The position numbers and the translations under genes were made by a program. From Firm-04 sp045596625 (GTDB lineage Bacteria; Bacillota; Clostridia; Oscillospirales; Ruminococcaceae), in the NCBI GenBank assembly GCA_045596625.1, contig JAZOCU010000052.1, positions 16,320-80,319 on the forward strand: a stretch of 64,000 nucleotides of DNA. Reading direction: 5' to 3'. Position 1 is the stretch's first letter. Each line of letters starts with the position of its first letter. The notes beneath the pieces were generated by a model. It was not told the origin of the DNA. It searched no databases and saw nothing but the letters and a program-made list of their open reading frames with translations. Positions 35,327-44,406 of the stretch are shown here, one piece after another.

Positions 35327-35960
35327 TATCACAACGTCGTGCGGCGCATCCGGCTGTACGGCAAACTATTGCAGTCAATGCAGCGGCTGCGCTTCTGCCA
35401 AAGCCGCTCCCCCTATGGATCCGCTGACAGAACAGCAGGTTTCCTCAGAAACCGTATACGACGGCAAGATCATCCGTGTCACCAAAGATATGGCAAAGCT
35501 GCAGAACGATGCCCTTGCGATCCGTGAAGTCGTGCATCATCCGGGCGGTGCCTGTGTGGTGCCGCTTACCGATCAGCTTGAAGTGCTGATGGTACGGCAA
35601 TTCCGCTATCCATTTGGTGAAGTAACACTGGAGATCCCTGCCGGCAAACTGGAATACGGCGAGGATCCGAAAGAATGTGCTGTGCGTGAACTTTCCGAAG
35701 AAGTCGGTGCTGCCGCATCACAGATCTGTTCGCTGGGCAGTCTGTATCCGACACCTGCCTATAACAAAGAGATCATTCATATGTATCTTGCAACAGGACT
35801 GCAGTTCACACAGCAGCATCCCGATGAGGATGAGTTTTTGGATGTGGTGAAGATCCCGCTGGAAAAAGCCATCCGACTGGTGATGCAGAATCGCATCCCT
35901 GATGCTAAAACACAGCTTGCTCTGCTCAAAACCATTCAGATGATGAGCAGCCCCGATTGA
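35316..35960 (+). CDS. Nudix hydrolase, probable ADP-ribose pyrophosphatase
   Basis: 214 aa. The Nudix box is complete: GKLEYGEDPKECAVRELSEE (residues ~107-126) followed by VGA, matching G-x5-E-x7-R-E-x2-E-E-x-G, and the upstream FRYPFGEVTLEIPAG fits ADP-ribose pyrophosphatases. The first ~35 residues are an unusual Cys-rich extension (CGASGC, CSQCSGC) not needed for catalysis and possibly metal-binding. AAAAGGAG lies before the ATG at 35316. It overlaps the end of the YfhO-type gene by 11 bases, so the two are co-transcribed; no shared pathway is apparent. Confidence 0.88.
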   Translation: MQNDITTSCGASGCTANYCSQCSGCASAKAAPPMDPLTEQQVSSETVYDGKIIRVTKDMAKLQNDALAIREVVHHPGGACVVPLTDQLEVLMVRQFRYPFGEVTLEIPAGKLEYGEDPKECAVRELSEEVGAAASQICSLGSLYPTPAYNKEIIHMYLATGLQFTQQHPDEDEFLDVVKIPLEKAIRLVMQNRIPDAKTQLALLKTIQMMSSPD

Positions 35961-35962
35961 GC

Positions 35963-36013
35963 ACAAAAAATGATCTGCCCGATCGTCTGCAAACCACAGA
36001 CGATCGAACAGAT
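35963..36013 (-). terminator. Terminator of spoVG
   Basis: Arms 35972-35989 and 35996-36013 form a long, nearly perfect stem with a 6-base loop, followed on the minus strand by ATTTTTTG. On the plus strand it can also stop the Nudix transcript. Confidence 0.85.
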
Positions 36014-36062
36014 CTTACGAAGGTATTCTATTCAGCATGAGACAAACAGTCCGTGAAAATGC

Positions 36063-36368
36063 TCAAGACTGTTCCTCCACAGAAGCGCCTGCTTCCATTT
36101 CAGCCATCTGCAGAGCAAGCTGCTTTTCATAAGCATCCAAGATCTGCGTTTCCAGATAGTTTCTTGCCTCCGGAGAAATAGGATGTACCACATCACGAAA
36201 TACACCGGCTTCATCTTTGCGGCTGGGCATGGCAACAAACAGGCGTTCTTCGCCCTGCACTACCTTAATGTCGTGCACGGCAAGCATCTGATCCAATGTG
36301 ATGGATACAATAGCACGAAGACGACCTTCCGCCATCATTTTTCGGATTTTCAGATCTGTAATCTGCAT
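36063..36368 (-). CDS. spoVG: SpoVG-family RNA/DNA-binding regulator
   Basis: 101 aa. The conserved SpoVG core is complete: MQITDLKIRKM, GRLRAIVSITLD, AVHDIKVVQG, GLFVAMPSRK-like (RLFVAMPSRK) and FRDVVHPISPEAR. SpoVG affects septation and sporulation in Bacillus and gene expression in other Firmicutes. AAAGGAAG precedes the ATG at 36368. The gene is divergent from murC. No convincing sigma-H or sigma-A promoter was found in the 196-base gap, though -10-like TATCAT is present. Confidence 0.95.
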   Translation of the reverse strand: MQITDLKIRKMMAEGRLRAIVSITLDQMLAVHDIKVVQGEERLFVAMPSRKDEAGVFRDVVHPISPEARNYLETQILDAYEKQLALQMAEMEAGASVEEQS

Positions 36369-36564
36369 AAACTAAACGCTTCCTTTCTCTTTATGTTTTT
36401 TAGATTGATGATACTGTACATGACAGCATATACTGCTAGTATGATAAAGATATCCGGAGATTATACCTTCCGGTTTTCCAACGCAATGCAGAATGATTCA
36501 AACCGAGTATACCACAGGAATGTGTTCATTCTGTGAACATTACAAGGCAGAAAAGGATGATTTC

Positions 36565-37983
36565 ATGAATTCTTTCTTAAGATTGGACCCGTCGGATACC
36601 ATTCATATGATTGGCATCGGCGGTTCGGGTATGTATCCGCTGGCACAGGTACTGCATGCCAAAGGCTATCGGCTCACAGGCTCTGACAATAACGAAACCG
36701 ATACCCTTGCCGCTGTGCGTGCCATGGGAATTCCCGTAGCACTGGGACAATGTGCGGATAATCTCGGCGATGCCGCACTTGTTGTCTATTCTGCGGCAAT
36801 TCCCGCCAATAATCCTGAACGCATTGCTGCGCAGGAACGAGGGATTCCTGCCATGGAGCGCAGCGAGCTGCTGGGCATTGTATCGCAATGGTATGAAAAT
36901 GCCATATGTATTGCGGGTACGCACGGAAAAACCACAACCACATCTATGCTGGCACAGATCCTTTATACCGCCGGTATTGATCTTTCCGCTGTCATCGGCG
37001 GAAAACTGCCCTGCTTAGGCGGCAGCGGCAGAGCCGGCAGCAGTGATGTCTTTGTCTGTGAAGCCTGCGAATATGTGGATACTTTTTTACAGCTCTCCCC
37101 CGATATTGCCGTGATCCTCAACATTGACGAGGATCATATGGAATATTTCAAAACATTGGAAAATCTGAAGGCTTCTTTCATCCGCTTCGCACAAAAGTCC
37201 AGCAAGATCGTGATTTACAACGGAGATGATGCCAATACTTGCGACGCCATGTCACAAGTCACCGGCAAAACTATGATCACCTATGGTACTGCCCCGCATT
37301 GTCAATGGCGTGTTTCCGACATCACCCATCCCGACACCAAACATACCTGCTTTACGGTATGGCATAACCGGGAACAACTGGGAACCGCAGTCATTCAAGT
37401 ACCCGGGGCACACAATGTACTCAACGCACTTTGTGCCATCGCTGCCGCGAATGCTGTTGGCCTGCCCTTTGCACAGGCTGTGGAAGGACTCAAAGATTTT
37501 ACCGGTGCCAAACGCCGCTTCGAGATCGTTTCAACAGCAAAGGGCATCACCGTCGCCGATGACTATGCGCATCATCCTGCCGAAATCGCCGCCGCCCTGA
37601 CAGCTGCGAAATCTATGCCCTATCGCCGTGTGATCGCAGTGCATCAGCCCTTTACCTATACCCGTACCAAGCGTCTGATGCAGGAATTTGCCGATGCGCT
37701 TTCGATTGCGGATGTCGTGGCTCTCACCGATATCATGGGCGGAAGAGAACAGAATACCGAAGGCGTATTCACCCGTCAGCTTGCAGAAAAAATCGAAGGC
37801 TGCATCTGGTTTTTGCAGGATGAATCCGAACCGGAAAACAACATCCGCAAATATCAGAATTTCGATGCGGTCTGTGAGGCTGTAACAGCAATTGCACAGG
37901 AAGGCGATCTCATCATCACCCTCGGCTGCGGTGATGTCAACAAACTTTCGGCACAGATCGCCGCCGCTTTGCAGCAAGCATAA
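36565..37983 (+). CDS. murC: UDP-N-acetylmuramate--L-alanine ligase
   Basis: 472 aa. Cytoplasmic Mur ligase adding L-Ala to UDP-MurNAc. An N-terminal Rossmann motif (IHMIGIGGSGMYPLA), the ATP loop AGTHGKTTTTSM (~117-128), the central DEDHMEYF and the C-terminal DDYAHHPAEIAAAL region (catalytic His) are all present. Length is normal. The start at 36565 has AAAAGGATG upstream. It is the first gene of a plus-strand run to dut that looks like a loose division/repair cluster; lexA follows after 59 bases. Confidence 0.95.
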   Translation: MNSFLRLDPSDTIHMIGIGGSGMYPLAQVLHAKGYRLTGSDNNETDTLAAVRAMGIPVALGQCADNLGDAALVVYSAAIPANNPERIAAQERGIPAMERSELLGIVSQWYENAICIAGTHGKTTTTSMLAQILYTAGIDLSAVIGGKLPCLGGSGRAGSSDVFVCEACEYVDTFLQLSPDIAVILNIDEDHMEYFKTLENLKASFIRFAQKSSKIVIYNGDDANTCDAMSQVTGKTMITYGTAPHCQWRVSDITHPDTKHTCFTVWHNREQLGTAVIQVPGAHNVLNALCAIAAANAVGLPFAQAVEGLKDFTGAKRRFEIVSTAKGITVADDYAHHPAEIAAALTAAKSMPYRRVIAVHQPFTYTRTKRLMQEFADALSIADVVALTDIMGGREQNTEGVFTRQLAEKIEGCIWFLQDESEPENNIRKYQNFDAVCEAVTAIAQEGDLIITLGCGDVNKLSAQIAAALQQA

Positions 37984-38042
37984 CCAGCTCGCCCCGATCC
38001 TGTAACCAACGGAATTTAAGGACGAAAGGAATGTGAATCCTT

Positions 38043-38627
38043 ATGCTGAACGAAAAAGCCAGAGAGATCTACCGCTATATTCGAGAGCGCATAGATGAGG
38101 GCTACCCCCCTACGATCCGTGAGATCTGTACTGCGCTGCATATACGCTCGACCTCAACGGTGCACCGCTATATCAATCAGCTGGCTGAGGAAGGCTATCT
38201 GGAAAAAATGGATAACCAGAACCGTGCCATCCGGCTGCGAGGCCGATCCGCTGTCAATGTACCGCTGATCGGCACCGTTACAGCAGGTCAGCCCATCACT
38301 GCCATTGAAAACATCACTGAATATCTCAGCTATGTGCCGGAACGCCGCTTCAGCGGTCAACTCTTTGCACTGAAGGTGCGCGGCGAAAGTATGATCAATG
38401 CCGGTATCCTTGATGGCGATATTGTGATTGTAGAACAGTGTGATACCGCCGCAAACGGCGAGATCGTTGTGGTGCTGGTCGATGGCGAGGAAGCAACCGT
38501 CAAACGATTCTATAAAGAAAACGGCGGCTATCGTCTGCAGCCCGAGAACGACTCCATGGAACCGATTTATGTTTCAGATGCAGCAGTCCTCGGCAAAGTC
38601 GTAGCACTGCTGCGTTATTTAAGCTGA
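38043..38627 (+). CDS. lexA: LexA repressor
   Basis: 194 aa. SOS repressor: an N-terminal winged helix (residues ~1-65, PPTIREICTALHIRSTSTVH), the self-cleavage site Ala81-Gly82 (TVTAGQP), and the catalytic Ser116 (GESM) and Lys154 (ATVKRF) of the S24 peptidase domain. The start ATG at 38043 follows an AAAGGAATG site. No GAAC-N4-GTTC box was found in the 59 bases before it, so it may lack direct autoregulation or use a promoter upstream of murC. Confidence 0.95.
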   Translation: MLNEKAREIYRYIRERIDEGYPPTIREICTALHIRSTSTVHRYINQLAEEGYLEKMDNQNRAIRLRGRSAVNVPLIGTVTAGQPITAIENITEYLSYVPERRFSGQLFALKVRGESMINAGILDGDIVIVEQCDTAANGEIVVVLVDGEEATVKRFYKENGGYRLQPENDSMEPIYVSDAAVLGKVVALLRYLS

Positions 38628-38737
38628 TCTCTCATCTTCTATGGTCTATCGCAACAACTTTGACAGAAAACAAAACAGTTGCCTATTTCCTATTTCAGCG
38701 CAGATCCCCATGATAATATGAAAGGATGAAACAAATT

Positions 38738-39175
38738 ATGATGAGCCGTGTGAAAGTTGTCCTCTGTGGTAAGGAATATGTTCTGCAAACCGAGGAGGCT
38801 CCCAGTTATGTCTACCAACTTGCAAAAACCTTGGAAAAGCGGATCTCTGATATCACGGAATCCAACCCTCGGATTTCAGCACATTCTGCCGTGATGATGG
38901 TCGCGCTTTCCACTATGGATGAGCTGACCAAAGCCAATGCCAGCGTGGAGGTCATCCGTTCGCAGGTCAAGGAATATGTGGATGAAGCAGGCAAAGCTCG
39001 TATGGAACGTGATGCTGCCCTTCGTGAAATTGATGTATGCAAGGCAAAAATCGAACAGCTGGAGAATCTGCTCAAGCTGAGAGCACTGAAAGAAAGCATT
39101 CAGGCAGATTCTGCTGCTGCCAAGGAAGAACAGCTTCCGCTCACTGATGCTGCCGATGCCGATGATGCCCAATGA
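38738..39175 (+). CDS. zapA: Cell division protein ZapA
   Basis: 145 aa. ZapA stabilises FtsZ protofilaments at the division ring. The N-terminal globular domain (RVKVVLCGKEYVLQT, ITESNPRISA) and a C-terminal coiled coil (residues ~65-125) are typical, followed by an acidic tail. Three ATGs are close together; 38738 is chosen because AAAGGA sits 11 bases before it, whereas the first ATG (38726) overlaps that site. Its stop overlaps the start of the U32 gene by four bases (ATGA). Confidence 0.88.
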   Translation: MMSRVKVVLCGKEYVLQTEEAPSYVYQLAKTLEKRISDITESNPRISAHSAVMMVALSTMDELTKANASVEVIRSQVKEYVDEAGKARMERDAALREIDVCKAKIEQLENLLKLRALKESIQADSAAAKEEQLPLTDAADADDAQ

Positions 39176-41328
39176 GTCAATCTCTTGCCGGAATGCCTGA
39201 GCTGCTTTCGCCGGCAGGCAGTATGGAATCGGTGATCGCAGCGATCCGCTGCGGTGCTGATGCTGTATATGTGGGTGCCAAACAATTCTCTGCAAGGCAA
39301 GCTGCCGAAAACTTTGATGAGGATACCCTGCGTCTTGCTGCCGATTTTTGTCATTCAGCACATAAAAAGCTCTACCTTGCTGTGAACACCCTGTTGCTGG
39401 AGGAAGAGCTTGCTGCTTTTGATGCGCTGCTGATGCTTGCTGCAAACATCGGTGTGGATGCCTGTATTGTACAGGATCTCGGCGCAGCACGCTATCTGCG
39501 CAGCCGCCTGCCTAATATGCCTCTGCACGCCTCAACACAGATGACGATCCATTCCTCGGACGGTTTGGAGGCTGCCGCTGCGATGGGGTTCTGCCGTGTG
39601 GTTTTAGCAAGAGAGCTGCCCGCCTATACGCTGAAAGCTCTATGTGCACAAGCACATCAGCTTGGAATTGCCGTGGAGTTCTTTGTTCACGGTGCACACT
39701 GTATGTCCGTTTCTGGACAATGCTGGATGTCCGCTGCTATGGGCGGCAGAAGTGCCAATCGCGGCAGATGCGCTCAGCCTTGTCGGCTCCCTTTTACTGC
39801 GGATGCCCGACAAAAAAATGCCTGTGCTCTTTCTCTGCGTGACCGATGTCTCATATCCCATCTTGCAGCGCTTCGTGAAATGGGTGTGGACGCACTGAAA
39901 ATCGAAGGCCGCATGAAACGACCCGAATATGTTGCGGCTGCCGTATCTGCCTATGCGGATGCGTTGCAGGGCAATCAACCCGATCTCAAAGCGCTGCAAT
40001 CGGTATTTTCCCGCAGCGGTTTCACTGATGGCTATTTTACCGGCGTGCACAAAAAAATGTTCGGTGTACGCAGCAAAGAGGATGTGCTGGCTGCAAAATC
40101 CGTGCTTTCGGAATTGCAGCAGCAATATCGTAAGCCTCGAAAGCATGCCGACATAAACGGACATTATCTCCTGACTGCAGACAAACCCTCCGCACTGACG
40201 GTCACCGATCCTCAAAGCGGATGCAGCGTTACTGTAACAGGAGAGATCCCGCAAAAAGCAACGGAACGCCCAATGACTCTGCCTCTTCTGCAGCGGCAGT
40301 TTGAAAAACTGGGCGATACCATCTATAACGCCAAAACGGTAACCGCTGATCTGGACGGAATCAGTACCTTGCCCGCATCAGCACTCAATAGTCTGCGGCG
40401 TGATGCGATCGCAAAGCTGGATGCAGCAAGAATCGCTAAGGCATCGCCCTCCTATTTCATCGGCGATCCGCCTATGCACACTGCATCCCAAGCCGCCGCC
40501 ATTTCAAAATCAAGATCCTCAAAGCTTCGTCTTGAGATTCGGAGACTCTCCCAGCTCAAAGCGATCACACCTGCGCTTGCGGAAGCATCCATTGATGCAC
40601 TGCTGCTGCCCTTGTGGCTGGCAGATGCCTATATGAAGCTGACACCGCCGCCGGTACCGCCGGAGCGCTGTATACTGGTGCCGCCCAGATGGATTACCGA
40701 TGACAATGCCTTTCATCGGATGCTGCAATCGGCAAAAGCAATGGGATTCACACATCTGCTATGCAATCAGCTTGCTGCAATTCATGCAGGAAAACAAATC
40801 GGCATGATGCTGCATGGCGGAGCAGGACTCCATATCACCAATCGCTTCGCCGCAGAAGAGCTGCAGCAAATGAATCTGTGTGATGGTCTGCTCTCTCCGG
40901 AACTGCCCCATTCGGCACTGCATCCGCTTTCAGAAGCGCTTCCGCTGGGTGTGCTTGCCTATGGCAGATTGCCCTTGATGCTCTGCCGCATTTGTCCCAT
41001 ACAGGCACAGATCGATTGTGCAAACTGCAGTCATCAGCTCATTGACCGCAAGGGCGCTGCGCTCTATACGGATTGCATCCGTTATGCAGATACACCGGAT
41101 TATACCGAGATCTTCAACAGCGCCGTCATCTGGCTTGCTGACAGATGTTCGGAATATGATCGTGCTTCTTATCTGCTGCTTTCCATGACGGATGAATCTC
41201 CGGCTGATGTCAAACGGATCCTACTTGCCTACCATCAGAAAAGCAATACCGATCCGCCTGCTCGCTACACCCGAGGACTGCGTCTGGCACATTTTTCCGC
41301 TGCATCTTCATCGTCAAAGGAGACGTAA
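39172..41328 (+). CDS. U32 peptidase-family protein (RlhA/YegQ-like)
   Basis: 718 aa. The first half is the U32 core: PELLSPAGSMESV, GADAVYVGAKQFSARQAA, HASTQMTIHS and the Cys-rich FFVHGAHCMSVSGQCW ... RGRCAQPCR. Residues ~385-510 fit a DUF3656-like extension, and ~510-718 hold further Cys (CRICPIQAQIDCANC). The family includes RlhA, which hydroxylates 23S rRNA C2501, and proteins called collagenases; Cys residues may bind an Fe-S cluster. It overlaps zapA by four bases, a neighbourhood seen in other clostridia. RNA modification is more likely than proteolysis, but is not proven. Confidence 0.88.
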   Translation: MSQSLAGMPELLSPAGSMESVIAAIRCGADAVYVGAKQFSARQAAENFDEDTLRLAADFCHSAHKKLYLAVNTLLLEEELAAFDALLMLAANIGVDACIVQDLGAARYLRSRLPNMPLHASTQMTIHSSDGLEAAAAMGFCRVVLARELPAYTLKALCAQAHQLGIAVEFFVHGAHCMSVSGQCWMSAAMGGRSANRGRCAQPCRLPFTADARQKNACALSLRDRCLISHLAALREMGVDALKIEGRMKRPEYVAAAVSAYADALQGNQPDLKALQSVFSRSGFTDGYFTGVHKKMFGVRSKEDVLAAKSVLSELQQQYRKPRKHADINGHYLLTADKPSALTVTDPQSGCSVTVTGEIPQKATERPMTLPLLQRQFEKLGDTIYNAKTVTADLDGISTLPASALNSLRRDAIAKLDAARIAKASPSYFIGDPPMHTASQAAAISKSRSSKLRLEIRRLSQLKAITPALAEASIDALLLPLWLADAYMKLTPPPVPPERCILVPPRWITDDNAFHRMLQSAKAMGFTHLLCNQLAAIHAGKQIGMMLHGGAGLHITNRFAAEELQQMNLCDGLLSPELPHSALHPLSEALPLGVLAYGRLPLMLCRICPIQAQIDCANCSHQLIDRKGAALYTDCIRYADTPDYTEIFNSAVIWLADRCSEYDRASYLLLSMTDESPADVKRILLAYHQKSNTDPPARYTRGLRLAHFSAASSSSKET

Positions 41329-41333
41329 CTCAT

Positions 41334-41774
41334 ATGGAACTGTATTTTCAAAAATGCAACGCACAAGCGATCCTGCCCAAGCGCGCAACGCCGCAGAGCG
41401 CAGGCTTTGATCTTTCTGCTTGTCTGAGCGAACCGATCATACTTTCTCCCGGTCAGCGTGCACTGATCCCCACAGGCCTTTGTGCGGCTCCCAAAAGCGA
41501 TACCGCCGTCGCCTTATTGCTGTATGCACGCTCAGGTCTTGCAATAAAGCATGGCATTACGATGGCAAACGCTGTGGGTGTCATTGATGCCGATTACCGC
41601 GGAGAAATCTGCGTGCCGCTCATCAATCTCGGCACAGAGCCGTTTACGGTTACACATGGCATGCGTATTGCACAGCTGATCGTAACCCCCGTGCTCCTGC
41701 CCGATATTCTTGAAGCCGATACCTTATCCGCTACCCAAAGAGGAACCGGAGGCTTCGGCTCGACCGGACTGTAA
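41334..41774 (+). CDS. dut: dUTP diphosphatase (trimeric dUTPase)
   Basis: 146 aa. Cytoplasmic enzyme hydrolysing dUTP to dUMP. The conserved dUTPase motifs are in order: motif 1 (SAGFDLSA), motif 2 (YARSGLAIKHGI), motif 3 (GVIDADYRGEI), motif 4 (GMRIAQLIV) and the Gly-rich motif 5 (RGTGGFGSTG) at the C-terminus. AAAGGAG lies 10 bases before the ATG. It follows the U32 gene by five bases and precedes a DUF4321 gene. Confidence 0.96.
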   Translation: MELYFQKCNAQAILPKRATPQSAGFDLSACLSEPIILSPGQRALIPTGLCAAPKSDTAVALLLYARSGLAIKHGITMANAVGVIDADYRGEICVPLINLGTEPFTVTHGMRIAQLIVTPVLLPDILEADTLSATQRGTGGFGSTGL

Positions 41775-41803
41775 TCCGAACAAAGAAAGGATGCTGAATC
41801 TAT

Positions 41804-42067
41804 ATGAAGTATAAACTTACCCTGCTGCTGTGCATTATCGTCGCTGTTATCAGCGGTGCTTTTCTCGGTGAATTATGTGTTGGACTGCCCTATATCGAAA
41901 TTCTCGGCAGACCCTTTACCTTCGGCTTTGATACCGTAAATGTTGATCTGCATTTTCTGAAGTTTTCCTTCGGTCTTATGCTGGATGTCAATCTTATGCA
42001 GATCCTGCTTCTGATGATTGCTATCATTATCGCACCTAAGATCGCCGCACAGATCAAAACCGAATAA
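41804..42067 (+). CDS. DUF4321-like small membrane protein
   Basis: 87 aa. Two hydrophobic segments (residues ~5-25 and ~60-80) with a short conserved-looking loop (FTFGFDTVNVDLHFLKFSFG). Size and pattern fit DUF4321, a small membrane protein family of Clostridia of unknown role. AAAGGATG lies before the ATG at 41804. It sits in the plus-strand run between dut and a metal-binding HMA gene. Confidence 0.7.
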   Translation: MKYKLTLLLCIIVAVISGAFLGELCVGLPYIEILGRPFTFGFDTVNVDLHFLKFSFGLMLDVNLMQILLLMIAIIIAPKIAAQIKTE

Positions 42068-42119
42068 AACATCGAGTTGTGATAGCCTATTTTCAAATAC
42101 ACAAAAGGAGGTAGTTCGG

Positions 42120-42332
42120 ATGCTGAAACAATTGCTTACGATCCGAGGCATGAATTGCCATCATTGTACCGCTGCAGTCAAGGAGGCGCTGGAAGAAGCC
42201 GGTGCTGTGGATGTTGTGGTTTCCTTAGAGAACAGTACCGCTTACTGCTGCTCGGATATGGAAGAAGATAGCCTGCGCAGTATTCTCCGGGAAGAAGGCT
42301 TTACACTGGAGAAAGTGGAACTGCTGGTATGA
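42120..42332 (+). CDS. Heavy-metal-associated (HMA) domain protein, CopZ-like
   Basis: 70 aa, a single ferredoxin-like HMA domain with the metal-binding GMNCHHC motif (Cys at ~14 and 17). Such proteins carry Cu(I) or similar ions. The ATG at 42120 has AAAGGAGG seven bases upstream; the longer frame lacks a site. Its stop overlaps the next gene (ATGA). No copper ATPase or CsoR-type regulator is adjacent, so the partner is elsewhere. Confidence 0.85.
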   Translation: MLKQLLTIRGMNCHHCTAAVKEALEEAGAVDVVVSLENSTAYCCSDMEEDSLRSILREEGFTLEKVELLV

Positions 42333-43018
42333 TGCGCTGGGAAACGCACGCTCATACAGCAGAAGGCAGTGCCTGCAGTACTGCATCGGCTGCTGAAATG
42401 GCAAGAGGCTGCAAAGCTGCCGGTTATGATGGTCTGTTCGTGACCGATCACTTCTATCACGGCAATACAGCAGTTCCCAGAGAACTGCCATGGGAAGAAT
42501 GGACAGATCGGTTCTGTCTTGGCTATTATCATGCCAAGGAGGAAGGCGATCGCATTGGTCTGCAGGTCTGTTTCGGCTGGGAATACAGCTGGAATGGCAA
42601 TGATTTTCTCACCTATGGACTATCCCCTGCATGGCTGAAGGCGCATCCGGAAACTGCCACGCTTCCGCCTTATGAGTATCTGAAACTGGTCAAAGATGCA
42701 GGTGCCTGTATTGTTCACGCACATCCTTTTCGGCAGGCATGGTATGTCAATGCCATTCGACTGGTGCCGAATCTCGTGGATGCTGTTGAGGTCTATAACG
42801 GCAATAACTATGAGCCGATCTATAATGAGCGTGCCGGATGGTATGCAGAAAGTTTCGGTCTGCCGATGGTTTCCGGTTCTGATACCCATTGGAGCGATAT
42901 GTTTGTAGGCGGCATCCTGACCGAACAACCGATGACTGATGCTGCCGAATACGGCAAATTGATCCACAGCGGCGCTATCTGCGGTCTGATCCGTCATGGT
43001 GAGGATCATAAAATATGA
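42329..43018 (+). CDS. PHP-domain metal-dependent phosphoesterase-like protein
   Basis: 229 aa. The PHP fold's metal ligands are present: WETHAHT near the N-terminus (HxH), a VTDHF motif (~39-43), HAHPFR (~130-135) and SGSDTHW (~185-191). These hydrolyse phosphoesters, such as histidinol phosphate or 5'-nucleotides, or oligoribonucleotides. It is translationally coupled to the HMA gene by an ATGA overlap; the pairing suggests metal delivery but this is only inference. A terminator follows. Confidence 0.82.
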   Translation: MMRWETHAHTAEGSACSTASAAEMARGCKAAGYDGLFVTDHFYHGNTAVPRELPWEEWTDRFCLGYYHAKEEGDRIGLQVCFGWEYSWNGNDFLTYGLSPAWLKAHPETATLPPYEYLKLVKDAGACIVHAHPFRQAWYVNAIRLVPNLVDAVEVYNGNNYEPIYNERAGWYAESFGLPMVSGSDTHWSDMFVGGILTEQPMTDAAEYGKLIHSGAICGLIRHGEDHKI

Positions 43019-43026
43019 GCATAAAT

Positions 43027-43066
43027 AAAAGCAGGAGAAAACCAACTGATTTTCTCCTGCTTTTCT
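43027..43066. terminator. Bidirectional terminator between the PHP gene and rluB
   Basis: A perfect 15-bp stem (AAAAGCAGGAGAAAA with its complement) and an 8-base loop, with A-runs and T-runs on both sides, between convergent genes. Confidence 0.9.
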
Positions 43067-43126
43067 ATATACTATAACATATCGGTAAAAAGCCAAGGGC
43101 ATATTGAAATTCTGCGTTTTTCTGGG

Positions 43127-43861
43127 TTAAGCGTCCCTGCCCATAGCAGCACGCAGCGAACGCAGCTCTTCCGCAGTCAGATCCCGCCATGTACCGGGCT
43201 TAAGCATACCCAGCTTCACAGGACCGATGCTGATACGGCGCAGACGAATTACTTCCAGTCCCACAGCATCGCACATACGACGCACCTCACGTTTTTTACC
43301 CTCATGGATCGACACCAGCAGCACCACACGGGTCGGCTCCTGCACCTGCATTACAATATTGGCGGGAGAGGTCACAAAGCCATCATCCAGCGTCACACCA
43401 ATGGACATTTTTGCCAGCTGCTCCTCCGAAACCGGCGGCCGCACCGTCACACGATAGGTCTTGGTAATTTCTCGGGAGGGATGCATGATGCCATTGGCAA
43501 AATTGCCGTCATTGGTAAACAACAGCAAGCCTTCCGAATTTTTATCCAATCTGCCCACAGGATATACACGCTCAGGAATCCCCTCAAGCAGATCGGTCAC
43601 GCAGCGGCGACCCTGCTCATCAGAAAGCGTTGTCACATAGCCGCGGGGCTTATTCATCATAATATAACGATAATTCTTCTTTTTGGGCACAGCAATATGT
43701 TGTCCGTCCACGGTAACATAATCCCGGACGCTGACCTTATCGCCCAGCTTTACGGGTCTGCCGCCGACCTGTACACGTCCCTGACGAATCAGCTCCTCTG
43801 CTTTTCGGCGGGAACAAAAGCCGCAATCGGCCAGAAGTTTCTGCAATCTGATTTTTTCCAT
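43127..43861 (-). CDS. rluB: Ribosomal large-subunit pseudouridine synthase (RluB/RsuA family)
   Basis: 244 aa. An N-terminal S4 RNA-binding domain (RLQKLLADCGFCSRRKAEELI) is followed by the RsuA/RluB catalytic domain with VGRLDKNSEGLLLFTNDG, which contains the catalytic Asp, and the KKREVRRMCDAVG segment. Likely modifies 23S rRNA near position 2605. GAGGAATC precedes the ATG at 43861. It is the last gene of the DUF2953-gerW-rluB unit, an arrangement common in Firmicutes near scpAB. Confidence 0.92.
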   Translation of the reverse strand: MEKIRLQKLLADCGFCSRRKAEELIRQGRVQVGGRPVKLGDKVSVRDYVTVDGQHIAVPKKKNYRYIMMNKPRGYVTTLSDEQGRRCVTDLLEGIPERVYPVGRLDKNSEGLLLFTNDGNFANGIMHPSREITKTYRVTVRPPVSEEQLAKMSIGVTLDDGFVTSPANIVMQVQEPTRVVLLVSIHEGKKREVRRMCDAVGLEVIRLRRISIGPVKLGMLKPGTWRDLTAEELRSLRAAMGRDA

Positions 43862-43886
43862 ATGTGATGTGATTCCTCGCTGTCGA

Positions 43887-44315
43887 TCATTCCTCTGTTT
43901 CGGTATTCTTTCCGGCAGCCTTAAGCTTTTCCTGCTGCTTTTGATTGAGGAAGCCCGTCAGCTTATCCATCAGATCGGGCACCATATTGACCACAGCATT
44001 GGCTGCTTTGGCATTGATAGAAAGCTGCATCAGCTTCACATCGCTGCCGGTAATTACCAAAAATGCCACAGGTGTCACAGTAACGCCGGCACCGCCGCCG
44101 CCGCCAAACATATCCTTTGCTACCTTTGTGGGCAGATCAGAGCCGCCTGATGCAAAACCAAAGGATACCTTGGAAATCGGAATCACAGTGGTGCCGCCTT
44201 CGCAGGTGATCGGTGTGCCGATAATGGTGTTGGCATCCACCATACTGCGAATTTCCTCCATAGTAACACGCACGGTATCCTGTACAGGATGCTGACCGTT
44301 CTGACGATCGCTCAT
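43887..44315 (-). CDS. gerW: GerW/YtfJ-family sporulation protein
   Basis: 142 aa. The YtfJ/GerW core is clear: DANTIIGTPITCEGGTTVIPISKVSFGF-type sequence across residues ~25-55, the Gly-rich FGGGGGAGVTVTPVAFLVI (~75-95) and a Lys-rich amphipathic tail. In Bacillus GerW is needed for efficient L-Ala spore germination. The start at 44315 has AAAGGAGG upstream. It lies between DUF2953 and rluB, as ytfI-ytfJ do in Bacillus. Confidence 0.92.
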   Translation of the reverse strand: MSDRQNGQHPVQDTVRVTMEEIRSMVDANTIIGTPITCEGGTTVIPISKVSFGFASGGSDLPTKVAKDMFGGGGGAGVTVTPVAFLVITGSDVKLMQLSINAKAANAVVNMVPDLMDKLTGFLNQKQQEKLKAAGKNTETEE

Positions 44316-44406
44316 AATAGGACCTCCTTTGAATTGGGATTGAATCTTTTGATCGTTTGAGATCATTTCATAATATCACACGATCAACGACCGGATCCGC
44401 CGCTGA

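Noticed and set aside
37984..38042. LexA operator (GAAC-N4-GTTC type) before lexA
   Set aside because: No such sequence in the 59 bases before the gene. A GTTC-N7-GAAC repeat near 36,525 has the wrong order and spacing.
38660..38688. Promoter for zapA (TTGACA with CTATTT)
   Set aside because: The -10 matches only half of the consensus; read-through from lexA is equally possible.
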